A DNA stretch of 30,321 nt from a virus. Positions 4,988 to 11,687 of this stretch are shown piece after piece. The DNA is taken from IMG/VR virus record IMGVR_UViG_3300021559_000076, positions 1-30,321 of that record; one strand, written 5' to 3'. Position 1 is the stretch's first letter, and each line of letters begins with the position of its first letter. The notes beneath the pieces are model-generated. The model saw only the letters and a program-made list of their open reading frames with translations. It was not told where the DNA came from and did not search any database. Position numbers and translations under genes: made by a program.

Positions 4988-5291
4988 ATGAAGTCTCCTA
5001 TGGATGTGAGTACCTTTCCCAAGCGTGACCTCTCGGAGTACCTGCTGGAGTGGCGGGGTATTGAAGACCCGTGTAAGGCTTGCTCGGGCTCCGGGTATAT
5101 CGTCTACGGCAGCACGTCAACCTATTTGGGGCGGAATCGGCGGGGCGGCCATGACCAAGGGCGTCTGCAACAGGTGTTGGGGTTCCGGAGAGGCGAATCG
5201 CCCGTGGCCGTCTCATAAGGAGTTCCATACTCTCAAGAAGGCCGCCGACAAGCTACGGGCTTCCAATACGGAAAACGGACGTGAGCAATAA
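4988..5291 (+). CDS. Cys-rich zinc-binding phage protein, split by a +1 frameshift
   Basis: The first frame (4988-5125) gives MKSPMDVSTFPK ... CKACSGSGYIVYGSTSTY. The second frame (5127-5291) continues WGGIGGAAMTKGVCNRCWGSG ... and ends at 5291. Skipping one base near 5126, in the homopolymer-rich TATTTGGGG, joins them into a protein of about 100 residues. It then has two zinc knuckles, C-x2-C-x-G-x-G and C-x2-CWGSG, as in known phage proteins with a YGSTSTW-x-GGIGG centre. The break may be a sequencing or assembly error, a fresh mutation or a programmed shift. There is no ribosome site, because the promoter places the start at the ATG itself. Confidence 0.65.
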
Positions 5292-5379
5292 GCAAGTTTG
5301 GAAATGTCTCGGTAAGCGCGGGCACCCGTCACGATGGCACGCCGAGGAAGCCGCCCGTCCACTTGATTTGTCATCTTGA
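5281..5379 (+). CDS. Possible 32-aa basic protein
   Basis: A GTG at 5281, overlapping the end of the previous gene, opens a short frame (MSNKQVWKCLGKRGHPSRWH, then AEEAARPLDLSS). The pattern K-R-x-x-PSR-x-x-AE-x-AA resembles short basic phage proteins. Its TGA stop lies inside the dyad TTGTCA-TCT-TGACAA, as happens for two other genes here. Support comes from composition and overlap only. Confidence 0.4.
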   Translation: MSNKQVWKCLGKRGHPSRWHAEEAARPLDLSS

Positions 5380-5404
5380 CAAACCTCCCGTGATATAGTA
5401 GGCT
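5368..5404 (+). promoter_or_regulatory. Operator dyad with promoter
   Basis: A perfect dyad TTGTCA-TCT-TGACAA spans 5368-5382. TTGACA (5376-5381) is followed after 17 bases by TAGGCT (5399-5404). A better -10, TATAGT (5394-5399) with a TGA extension, sits too close to it for standard spacing. The promoter would serve the genes from 5486. Confidence 0.5.
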
Positions 5405-5485
5405 GTCTTTAGGCTGTTCAGGGCGAAGTGATCGGCAGGGGTTGTTACGGGCGACCGGGCAGCCCCACCGTTATCCGGAAAACGT

Positions 5486-5668
5486 ATGAGAACCCACAAG
5501 AATTTCATCCTCTGGTACTTGTCTCAACTCTGCCACCATAGTCCGGACTGGATTATTGTTTCGGGCAGGACCATGCGTTGTTCCCACTGCCAAAAAGAGA
5601 TGCCGATAACGGATGACATAATCGCCCGCTATAACCAGTCGCTCGAACTACAGAAGGTATCCCTATGA
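5486..5668 (+). CDS. Small zinc-knuckle protein, 60 aa
   Basis: It contains one clear C-x-x-C (CSHCQKEM) preceded by an aromatic and hydrophobic N-terminal half (FILWYLSQLCHHSPDW) with extra Cys and His that could complete a metal site. The ATG directly follows the motif TCCGGAAAACGTA, whose GGAAA may act as ribosome site. The stop overlaps the next ATG (ATGA). The function is unknown. Confidence 0.6.
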   Translation: MRTHKNFILWYLSQLCHHSPDWIIVSGRTMRCSHCQKEMPITDDIIARYNQSLELQKVSL

Positions 5669-5883
5669 CCACAGACGAACTACTGGCAAAGCTGGATGCC
5701 GAGTTTAATGCCATCTCGGGAGAGCTACCTGCCATTTACGAAAAGTACGGTCGGGTCAAGTACAGCTATCCGGACGATAAGAGTTTCCCAATGTGGGAGA
5801 TACGTAATAGGCGAGATCGCCAAGAAGAGATTCTGGAGTTCAAAGCCCGTCTGACACAGGAAGTAGAAAAGGCATCCAAATGA
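5665..5883 (+). CDS. Small acidic helical protein, 72 aa
   Basis: It is bounded on both sides by ATGA overlaps with its neighbours, which makes translation very likely. The sequence is rich in E, K and L and should form two helices around a short YSYPDD turn (MTTDELLAKLDAEFNAISG ... RQEEILEFKARLTQEVEKA). No family was recognised. Confidence 0.65.
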   Translation: MTTDELLAKLDAEFNAISGELPAIYEKYGRVKYSYPDDKSFPMWEIRNRRDRQEEILEFKARLTQEVEKASK

Positions 5884-6164
5884 AGGTCTTAGACGCTATC
5901 GGTAACGAACTCTCAGAACTCGACGGAGTGTCCGTCGCTATGCAGCACGTCGTTGGACAGATCGTAAAGATCGAATCGGGCGAGATTGCCCGTGGAATTC
6001 TCCTAGACGGGGGGAAGCCTGCGGGCCAGCAGCTTCCTCCCCACATCATTGTAAAGATAGACCTTACGAAGCCCGAACTAATCCAGATGGTTGGTCCGGG
6101 CGTAGGTCAGGTTTCGGGCGTCCTCAAGGTCCAGAAGCCCGCCAGTACGGGAAACGGACAGTGA
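5880..6164 (+). CDS. Conserved hypothetical protein, 94 aa
   Basis: The start overlaps the upstream stop (ATGA), and the stop overlaps a GTG start (GTGA). The protein is predicted to be beta-rich (VVGQIVKIESGEIARGILLDG ... HIIVKIDLTKPELIQMVGPG) with glycine turns. The C-terminus carries the boundary-type sequence TACGGGAAACGGA. The role is unknown. Confidence 0.6.
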   Translation: MKVLDAIGNELSELDGVSVAMQHVVGQIVKIESGEIARGILLDGGKPAGQQLPPHIIVKIDLTKPELIQMVGPGVGQVSGVLKVQKPASTGNGQ

Positions 6165-6313
6165 GGCGGGCCCTTGAAATTATCACTTTCACGATTGGCC
6201 TAGCCTTTATGCTCGAAGGCATAAACATCCACAACCTTGAAATGCTAATAGTCGGGTCTACGATGGTAGTTTTGGCCGCTGTATCAACTCATGCTCAACG
6301 GACTAACCAATGA
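6161..6313 (+). CDS. Small two-helix membrane protein, 50 aa
   Basis: It begins with GTG in a GTGA overlap and ends in an ATGA overlap with the next gene. Two hydrophobic segments, LEIITFTIGLAFMLEG and LEMLIVGSTMVVLAAV, are joined by a short polar loop (INIHN), so it is probably a membrane hairpin. Holin-like size and shape are noted, but the location far from lysis genes argues against that. Confidence 0.6.
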   Translation: MRRALEIITFTIGLAFMLEGINIHNLEMLIVGSTMVVLAAVSTHAQRTNQ

Positions 6314-6615
6314 ACAAGATCGCCCGCATATTTTTCACCGACAATACCCAAACAGATATTGAAGCAGACGAGCTATCCTCGTTCCAGCAATATACCTTCA
6401 GCAAAGAAGGTAGTGTTGTCGAAATTATTCCCCACAACGTTGTCAAAAGAATTTCGTGGACATGCTCGGAAAGCACTCCTCAAATAAAGAAAAGGAAAGC
6501 GCAAGTTTGGTCGGTTGACGGAAAACAGAGAATTATCGACGCACAAAAACGCCGCTGGTCGGCGTATAAATCAAATAAGACGGTGGTCTGCTCCGATTCA
6601 CCCTTGTCAATTTGA
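6310..6615 (+). CDS. Hypothetical protein with basic C-terminal tail, 101 aa
   Basis: The N-terminal 45 residues look like a small beta sheet (ARIFFTDNTQTDIEADELSS ... VVEIIPHNVVKRISW). The tail is basic with RIIDAQKRRWSAYK, a motif resembling the AQK-x-RW tails of small DNA-binding or mobile-element proteins. The TGA stop lies inside the dyad TTGTCA-ATT-TGACAA. The function is unknown. Confidence 0.6.
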   Translation: MNKIARIFFTDNTQTDIEADELSSFQQYTFSKEGSVVEIIPHNVVKRISWTCSESTPQIKKRKAQVWSVDGKQRIIDAQKRRWSAYKSNKTVVCSDSPLSI

Positions 6616-6640
6616 CAATCTGTTTCTGACATGGTAATCT
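6604..6640 (+). promoter_or_regulatory. Operator dyad with promoter for the HTH gene
   Basis: A perfect dyad TTGTCA-ATT-TGACAA (6604-6618) contains the -35 box TTGACA (6612-6617). TAATCT (6635-6640) follows at 17 bases with a TGG extension, the same as in the promoter at 4953. The next gene starts at 6709, leaving a leader of about 60 bases. Confidence 0.65.
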
Positions 6641-6708
6641 ATTGCCGGAGTCGGGCACAGACCCTATCGGGCTAAACGGCGGATTCTAATTCACTTATAG
6701 GATTCTCC

Positions 6709-6951
6709 GTGTTTCCTTCACAAACCATAACTCCTAAGACTCCGCTGAAGTCCCGCCGCACCCGGCCCGCGTGGGCCAAAGACGACCGCTCTCTGATGCT
6801 CAAAGTTCTCGGGCAAAAGGTTGTCAGGCGCTGGAATATTGCCCGCATGTACTGGCGGGAAAACAAGACCGCAAGGGAGATTGCCTCCGAACTTCAAACT
6901 ACGGAACGTGCTGTAAAGAACATACTTAATAGGATAAGGTCCCGCAAATAG
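6709..6951 (+). CDS. Helix-turn-helix protein (sigma region 4-like), 80 aa
   Basis: The N-terminal 40 residues are basic and proline-rich (SRRTRPAWAKDD). The C-terminal 40 residues fit a sigma-70 region 4 or LuxR-type helix-turn-helix: WNIARMYWRENKTAREIASE, then LQTTERAVKNILNRIRSRK. It starts at GTG 6709 with AGGA upstream. It has its own promoter with an operator dyad and ends in a terminator that overlaps its stop. It is a monocistronic unit and thus a reasonable candidate for the regulator acting on the TTGTCA dyads, but that link is inference. Confidence 0.7.
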   Translation: MFPSQTITPKTPLKSRRTRPAWAKDDRSLMLKVLGQKVVRRWNIARMYWRENKTAREIASELQTTERAVKNILNRIRSRK

Positions 6952-6960
6952 GGACCTTTT
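6936..6960 (+). terminator. Rho-independent terminator after the HTH gene
   Basis: AAGGTCCC (6936-6943) and GGGACCTT (6951-6958) form an 8-bp stem around a 7-base loop, followed by T residues (6957-6960). The stem overlaps the last codons and the TAG stop (6949-6951) of the HTH gene. Confidence 0.7.
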
Positions 6961-6991
6961 GCTGCTTCTAGGGGAGGGGTGATCCGGTTTC

Positions 6992-7201
6992 GTGAATAAG
7001 CCCAGCAAACAACTGTTACGCAAGTGGGAGCAGATATTGATTGACTTAGGCTTATCAATGGAGCGCGGGCGCTCGTCCAAACTCGTATATGGAACAGATT
7101 TTGATCGACAGGACTATCAGAGCTATGGATGCGGGGGCGGCAGGCGAATTAAGCCACACGCAACCCTTTCTCAAATTGAGCGGGACAAGTCAGATGATTA
7201 G
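6992..7201 (+). CDS. Small phage protein with GLSM-type motif, 69 aa
   Basis: The frame opens with GTG at 6992 and has WEQILIDLGLSMERGRSSKL, a pattern (WE-x-x-L-x-x-x-GLSM-x-x-GR) I associate with small uncharacterised phage proteins. The C-terminal part is polar (GCGGGRRIKPHATLSQIERD). A GGAGG lies rather far upstream. The last eight bases overlap the next gene. The function is unknown. Confidence 0.55.
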   Translation: MNKPSKQLLRKWEQILIDLGLSMERGRSSKLVYGTDFDRQDYQSYGCGGGRRIKPHATLSQIERDKSDD

Positions 7202-7442
7202 AACTTGTTACGCTTGCCACAAACCTTTATCAGAAGCCCGATTGAAAGCAGTTCCCTCCGCTACGCGATGCGTTACATGCCTTTGTAAACAGGGCGATGT
7301 TCCTGTTTATAGGAACAAAGGTGAATACGCCTACGCACTTGAGAACGACGACCCTACGGATGTTGCCCGCCGCATGGACGAAGGCATCAATATTATGATG
7401 CGGCAAGGCGATTGGCCGTATTCCGATGAGGACTCAGAATAG
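7194..7442 (+). CDS. TraR/DksA-type zinc-finger protein, 82 aa
   Basis: The core CYACHKPLSEARLKAVPSAT followed by RCVTC is the four-cysteine zinc finger of the TraR/DksA family (C5, C8, C26, C29 counted from the ATG at 7194). TraR-type proteins bind RNA polymerase through its secondary channel, and phages carry short versions. The N-terminal coiled coil of full DksA is missing, and a longer helical acidic tail follows the finger. An in-frame ATG at 7089 would add 35 residues fully overlapping the previous gene. The later start is preferred, with moderate certainty. Confidence 0.75.
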   Translation: MIRTCYACHKPLSEARLKAVPSATRCVTCLCKQGDVPVYRNKGEYAYALENDDPTDVARRMDEGINIMMRQGDWPYSDEDSE

Positions 7443-7618
7443 TGGACCACTCTTACGAGACCGTCTATCAGAGTTTTATAGAGTACAGAAAACGTATAGG
7501 TCTGGGGCCCATCAGCTTTGAGGATTGGATGCACAGGCGGGAAGAACCTCTAGCGTCGCCCGCCCAAAAAACAAAAGACTTTTTAGACCAAGTTCACGCA
7601 CGGGCGGGAGCGGTTTGA
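7442..7618 (+). CDS. Small helical protein, 58 aa
   Basis: It starts with GTG sharing one base with the upstream TAG (TAGTG). The sequence MDHSYETVYQSFIEYRKRIG, then FEDWMHRREEPL and a helical tail, is typical of a folded small protein. No family was recognised. It is the last of this coupled group before a stretch without a gene. Confidence 0.55.
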   Translation: MDHSYETVYQSFIEYRKRIGLGPISFEDWMHRREEPLASPAQKTKDFLDQVHARAGAV

Positions 7619-7930
7619 TTCCAAATAAGTGGTTTCAAGTAAATGAATGCCCGCCCAACAATCTTTCCTACCACGGTCGCCCGGAGCCGATGAAGTCCTG
7701 ATCCGGGCATCAGGGGGTCTTTCAGGCCCCCGCGAGTTTGGTAGTAGGTGTCTGGTCCAGCGTCTAGCCGTACGACAACGGCGGCTGCCCGTGAGTGCAG
7801 GTCTTGAAGTTGCTTTGGCAGCTAGCCCGCAAAGTTTACGAATCTGAGTGACCCGGAGCAGAGGGGCTCGTAAGAGCGCCGGGGCTAGTCGCGTGATGCT
7901 CTGCAAAGGGCGCGGCTCTGAGGCCACTCG
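7619..7930. other. Stretch without a supported gene; contains hairpins
   Basis: I see no convincing coding frame in this 312-base stretch. It holds the strong hairpin GGGGG-TCTTTCAGG-CCCCC (7713-7731). A nested structure follows, in which GCAGAG (7858-7863) pairs with CTCTGC (7899-7904) around GCTC-GTAA-GAGC (7866-7877), a GNRA-type tetraloop. A small structured RNA or a leader for the membrane-protein gene at 7931 is possible. Confidence 0.45.
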
Positions 7931-8365
7931 ATGAAAGCAGTTCGGAAGTTTTTGTGTGCGTCATATCTCTGGGTTTTACTGTTGCCCTTAGCCTGTACGT
8001 TTGCGGGCGTACTGAGCAACCAACTGGTCCTGTGGGCTAACCACGACAAGTTCCCCGTCATGGCTAACCCGGTAAAGCTTCAGGTGTTCACGGACGGCGA
8101 ACCGTCGTTGAACCCGGATGGAAGCGTGGTGGTCAAGGGCGGGCACTTCGTTATTCTGCCGGATGGCACGATAATGATGGACCCGATTCATTGTTTGATG
8201 ACCAAGCAGACTCACCTGAATTTCTTGGCAGATGTGTTTGACTTCCAAGATGAGACTATGAGCATCGGTGACTTAATGCTCGAACTCGGGGATTGGTCGT
8301 GGAGTTTCGCACCCTTCTTGTGGGGCTCCTTACTTTGCCTGAAGGTTTATAGACTGACTCAATGA
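7931..8365 (+). CDS. Membrane protein, 144 aa
   Basis: A first transmembrane helix spans about residues 8-30 (LCASYLWVLLLPLACTFAGV). The segment NQLVLWANHDKFPVMANPVK follows, then a polar loop of about 75 residues (NPDGSVVVKGGHFVILPDG) and a second helix near residues 122-140 (FAPFLWGSLLCLKVYRL). The N-x-x-V-x-x-AN-x-x-x-x-PVM pattern recalls DUF5317-type membrane proteins, but that match is tentative. The stop overlaps the next ATG (ATGA). Confidence 0.65.
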   Translation: MKAVRKFLCASYLWVLLLPLACTFAGVLSNQLVLWANHDKFPVMANPVKLQVFTDGEPSLNPDGSVVVKGGHFVILPDGTIMMDPIHCLMTKQTHLNFLADVFDFQDETMSIGDLMLELGDWSWSFAPFLWGSLLCLKVYRLTQ

Positions 8366-8526
8366 TCTGGACTGACGCTGAAGGCTGGCAGGAAGTAAAA
8401 CCCAAGCGAGGGAAGTTTTCGGGCTGGATAATCGCCCGCCACGATGACGAGGTTTCCTACCAAATCGTTTCGGATACTGAGGCGATCAAGACGGTTATCG
8501 GGCATGTTTCTGTTACGAAGGATTAA
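8362..8526 (+). CDS. Small protein of unknown function, 54 aa
   Basis: The ATG at 8362 overlaps the upstream TGA. The sequence MIWTDAEGWQEVKPKRGKFS, then GWIIARHDDEVSYQIVSD, suggests a small beta-rich fold. No known motif was recognised. Confidence 0.55.
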   Translation: MIWTDAEGWQEVKPKRGKFSGWIIARHDDEVSYQIVSDTEAIKTVIGHVSVTKD

Positions 8527-8531
8527 AGACA

Positions 8532-8996
8532 ATGGCTGACAACGATACTGAAGTTCAAACTGATTTGCGAGATTCGGAAGTACAACAGTCGGGGTGGGTA
8601 GAGAATTCGCCCGTACCCGTTCGTTCTGCTTTGCGGGCTTCAAATACCAATGCGACACTCGCTCCGAAGAGCATCTTTGATTCGAGCAACGTCCTTGAAA
8701 TCCCCGAATCAGTAGTCGAGCAGATCGCAGCTTTCAAGCCGAAGGAAGTAGTTTACGGGCCTCCGAAGGTCGCCCCAGAAGTAAAGAAAACCGAAGTAGT
8801 TTATAGCGTCCCGGCCAACTCGATTCCGCAGCGTGTCCCTAGATTCAGTTCCATCGGGGCTCTGGTGGATAACAAGCCTACAGTTTCAGCCGCCCACAAA
8901 ACTGACGGGGATCGGATTCAGAGGCTCGAAGAACAGATGGACAGTCTGCTCGATAGACTTGCCCGTTATAACGCGAAAAGCTCACATAAAATCTGA
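8532..8996 (+). CDS. Hypothetical protein with C-terminal coiled coil, 154 aa
   Basis: The first 110 residues are low in predicted structure, with repeated VVY motifs (KEVVYGPPKV and TEVVYSVPAN). The last 30 residues form a heptad-rich helix (DRIQRLEEQMDSLLDRLARY). The shape is that of a structural linker or small scaffold, but this is inference. The stop shares bases with the next start (TGATG). Confidence 0.6.
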   Translation: MADNDTEVQTDLRDSEVQQSGWVENSPVPVRSALRASNTNATLAPKSIFDSSNVLEIPESVVEQIAAFKPKEVVYGPPKVAPEVKKTEVVYSVPANSIPQRVPRFSSIGALVDNKPTVSAAHKTDGDRIQRLEEQMDSLLDRLARYNAKSSHKI

Positions 8997-9133
8997 TGTT
9001 GCTCTATAACCGTTTACGGATGCTTCAAGAGAAGCTCCAATCGGGTAAAGTTAGGGATGTAGACGGGCTTCTGAAGGTTCTTAATACCCTAATCGAGTTC
9101 CTGATGGAACAGGAATTGTACGGCAAACGATAA
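8996..9133 (+). CDS. Small helical protein, 45 aa
   Basis: MLLYNRLRMLQEKLQSGKVR, followed by DVDGLLKVLNTLIEFLMEQE, is probably a two-helix hairpin. It is coupled by TGATG upstream and TAATG downstream, directly before the fucosyltransferase-like gene. No family was recognised. Confidence 0.6.
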   Translation: MLLYNRLRMLQEKLQSGKVRDVDGLLKVLNTLIEFLMEQELYGKR

Positions 9134-9972
9134 TGGTAGTTCTCAAGCCAGTTGGTGGTATCGGGAATCAGCTTCACATCCGCGCAATGGGCTACGCGCT
9201 CGAAGCCCTAGGAAATGAAGTAGGTTTCGACCTTTCGTATTTTAAGACTGATGATACACGGGCATACGCGCTAGACCGATTCAATACTGAAGTAAATCAG
9301 GTCTATATCGGCGGACAAGAGATAAGCGAGCCGGACCTGACGTACCATCCGGAACTGCTGAAGAAGTACGAGAACGACGTTAGGCTTTCGGGCTATTTCC
9401 AATGTCCTCGATACTTCGAGGGTGTCGAAGATACGATCCGAAAGGCTTTCACTCTCAGGAACAAGCCAAGCGACCAGACACTAACGATCGCCCGAGAGAT
9501 AGAAGCCTGCAACTCCGTGTTCTTGCATGTCCGGAGAACGGACAGCTTAGCAGCAAGAGGGCTGGCGTTTCACGGTGTTTGTTCGGGCGAGTATTACGGA
9601 CGAGCAGTATATTACATCTTAAAAAACGTCTCTAGACTGAAATTTTTCATTTTCTCAGACGATATCGGGTGGTGCAAGAAGAACGTTGTGGAGTTCGGGT
9701 ATCCGCTGACGTACGTGGATCACAATAGTACGGGCGTTACAGTATTGCCTGACAACGAAGTCCGGAAGACGGATACGGGCACGGAGCACGAAGACCTATG
9801 GCTGATGTCCCGATGTAAGCACGGCATCTGCGCGAACAGTAGCTTTTCGTGGTGGGCCAATTGGCTTATCCAGAATCTGCAAAAAAATTGCATAGCGCCC
9901 CGAGATTGGTTTACTCCTACTTTCAACCACCTGAGCGCAGACATGATTCCTGACGGTTGGGCGCGACTATGA
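9133..9972 (+). CDS. Alpha-1,2-fucosyltransferase-like GT11 glycosyltransferase
   Basis: GT11 enzymes transfer fucose from GDP-fucose to a sugar acceptor. The family signatures are present in order: VGGIGNQL (residues 7-14), HVRRTD (132-137, usually HVRRGD), IFSDDIGWCK (173-182) and DLWLMSRCKHGICANSSFSW with WANWL (221-245). At 279 residues it has normal bacterial length. The Gly-to-Thr change in HVRR-x-D and the partial replacement of GNQL-F-Q-Y-A by GNQLHIRAMG could affect donor or acceptor choice. It opens the glycan cassette, and with the epimerase at 14597 it could use GDP-L-galactose, which is inference. Confidence 0.85.
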   Translation: MVVLKPVGGIGNQLHIRAMGYALEALGNEVGFDLSYFKTDDTRAYALDRFNTEVNQVYIGGQEISEPDLTYHPELLKKYENDVRLSGYFQCPRYFEGVEDTIRKAFTLRNKPSDQTLTIAREIEACNSVFLHVRRTDSLAARGLAFHGVCSGEYYGRAVYYILKNVSRLKFFIFSDDIGWCKKNVVEFGYPLTYVDHNSTGVTVLPDNEVRKTDTGTEHEDLWLMSRCKHGICANSSFSWWANWLIQNLQKNCIAPRDWFTPTFNHLSADMIPDGWARL

Positions 9973-10223
9973 CCGAACGAGAAGCATACGCAGCGTTGGG
10001 CTGGCCCGAAGATGGCGTGGTGAATAAATTCATCCTGCCTATTTCTGGTTCAGAGGCGAACGACTGGCACGCCTATCGTTGCCTTAATGAAAACTGTCCC
10101 GCACCGTTTTCGGGCGTCGGTGTTGGGTATTATTTAGAGCGCGAGCCTAACTGCCCGAATTGCGATACGCCGTATACGGAAATTGTACAGACGAGCAAAG
10201 CAACTTACGAATATAAGAAATGA
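9969..10223 (+). CDS. Small zinc-ribbon protein, 84 aa
   Basis: The ATG at 9969 overlaps the upstream stop (ATGA), so an in-frame ATG at 9957 is disfavoured. Two cysteine pairs, CLNENC and CPNC, about 25 residues apart, form a probable zinc ribbon (YRCLNENCPAPFSG ... PNCPNCDTPYTE). It lies inside the glycan cassette between two transferases. Its role there is not clear. Confidence 0.6.
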   Translation: MTEREAYAALGWPEDGVVNKFILPISGSEANDWHAYRCLNENCPAPFSGVGVGYYLEREPNCPNCDTPYTEIVQTSKATYEYKK

Positions 10224-11032
10224 GCTATCTTTCGTTCGTCTTTACGGGCAGCAATGCATGTTACGGCGGTGACTTTATCCAGCGAATGCAAAACTGCTTG
10301 GATAATCTTTACGGGCTTCTTGAGCAGCATGGTTTTGACGCCGATGTAACGGTAGTTGAGTGGAACCCCCCGAAAGATCGCCCGCGAATTGCGGATGCGC
10401 TCGACTGGAACTCCAAGTGGATTCAGACCAAGATTATCACTGTACCGGGCGAGGTCCATAACAGTCTTCCCAATCCACACGGCGAGAAGTTCTTTGAGTA
10501 CGTTGCCAAGAACGTAGGAATCAGACGGGCTTCGGGTGAGTTCATCCTTAGCACGAATCCGGACAACATCTATAGCCCGGAATTGATTCAAAGACTTTCG
10601 AAGCTCGACAAGGATTGTTTCTATCGGGTAAACCGATACGACGTTCGAGACGGAAAAGTAACAGCGGCGAACTTCAATACAGGCACCCGCTATCCAGACG
10701 GTTCGAGTACGGAAAGCGAACTTACAAACCCCGACCCGGACGGACTGCACTTCAACGCTTCGGGCGATTTCATTCTGATGCACCGAGACGCGTGGGCGGC
10801 GATCAAGGGTCACCCGGAAGTGCCGTACAGTCTCACAGTAGATGGGCAGACGGTTTACCTCGCGGCTCAAGAAGGCTTGAAGCAAGTCATCCTTCCGGAG
10901 CCAATGTTTCACCAAGACCACAGCCGGACCGACAAGTGGTGCCCGCCGTGGGATGATAATTCTCCTTGGGGAGAAAAGAACGCAATAGATTGGGGCCTGT
11001 CGGAACTCTCGTTTGAAACAAGATACTTATAA
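10220..11032 (+). CDS. GT-A fold glycosyltransferase-like protein, 270 aa
   Basis: The pattern fits a nucleotide-sugar glycosyltransferase of the GT-A type. It has an N-terminal beta strand and helix with VVEWNPPKDRPRI, then NVGIRRASGEFILSTNPDNI (the place where GT2 enzymes have ASG-x-(Y/F)-I-x-x-x-D), and a later FNASGDFILMHRDAW. Instead of a clear DXD there is N-P-D-N. Acceptor and donor are unknown. It is coupled by ATGA to the previous gene, and the next start overlaps it by 20 bases. Confidence 0.65.
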   Translation: MSYLSFVFTGSNACYGGDFIQRMQNCLDNLYGLLEQHGFDADVTVVEWNPPKDRPRIADALDWNSKWIQTKIITVPGEVHNSLPNPHGEKFFEYVAKNVGIRRASGEFILSTNPDNIYSPELIQRLSKLDKDCFYRVNRYDVRDGKVTAANFNTGTRYPDGSSTESELTNPDPDGLHFNASGDFILMHRDAWAAIKGHPEVPYSLTVDGQTVYLAAQEGLKQVILPEPMFHQDHSRTDKWCPPWDDNSPWGEKNAIDWGLSELSFETRYL

Positions 11033-11687
11033 CCAGCAGTTAGCTCAGTTCTCCGCTAAGCACGACGGGCGTTTTCCTGTTATTCAGCAGTTGCCGTGCT
11101 TGACGGATGATGATTCCGGGCACGACCACTGCCCGATCTATTTGCATTTTCTGGGGTGGGCTTCCCGGATTCTGGCAAAGACGCGCCCCGCGAGTCACGC
11201 CGATTTTGGCGGACTGACCTATTTCTCTGCCATCGCTTCCGCAATCTGCCCGATCACGTTCTACGACATCCGGGAAGTACGAATATCATTGCCTGACGTT
11301 AAAGTCGAACAAGCGGACCTGACGCGTCTTCCGCTATCGGATGGTTCTCTGAAATCTCTGTCTTGTATGCACGTTCTTGAGCACGTTGGCCTCGGGCGAT
11401 ACGGCGATACTTTGGATGTGCAAGGCGACCTGAAAGCTGCGGGCGAGTTGAAAAGAGTTCTGGCTCCGGGCGGGCAAGCACTCATCGTGTTGCCCGTAGG
11501 ACAGCCCAAAGTAATGTTCAATGCCCATCGAATCTATTCGTACCAGCAAGTTCTGGAAATGTTCAAGGGTCTTGAATTAAAAGAGTTCACGCTGTTTGAT
11601 CCTCCGCAGTACATCGTCAACGCGAATCCTGAGCGGGTAAAAGGAATCTCTGAGGGCGCGGGTTGTTTCTGGTTCAAGAATGCCTGA
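11013..11687 (+). CDS. DUF268-type SAM-dependent methyltransferase, 224 aa
   Basis: The sequence has DFGGLTYFSA, TFYDIREV, QADLTRLPLSDGSLKSLSC, then MHVLEHVGLGRYGD and LKRVLAPGGQALIVLPVG and FNAHRIY. This series is characteristic of DUF268, a methyltransferase-like family often found in polysaccharide loci. The best start is TTG at 11013, inside the end of the previous gene. It probably methylates a sugar or glycan; the substrate is not known. Confidence 0.75.
   Translation: MKQDTYNQQLAQFSAKHDGRFPVIQQLPCLTDDDSGHDHCPIYLHFLGWASRILAKTRPASHADFGGLTYFSAIASAICPITFYDIREVRISLPDVKVEQADLTRLPLSDGSLKSLSCMHVLEHVGLGRYGDTLDVQGDLKAAGELKRVLAPGGQALIVLPVGQPKVMFNAHRIYSYQQVLEMFKGLELKEFTLFDPPQYIVNANPERVKGISEGAGCFWFKNA

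Noticed and set aside
7647-7847. 66-residue plus-strand reading frame beginning MPAQQSFLPRS
   Set aside because: There is no ribosome site, it is rich in Arg and Ser as in random GC-rich frames, and it spans a strong hairpin.
10205-10921. Long antisense frame (238 residues) opposite the GT-A-like gene
   Set aside because: It mirrors a real gene with good motifs. Codon bias and the abundant CGGGC words keep antisense frames open.
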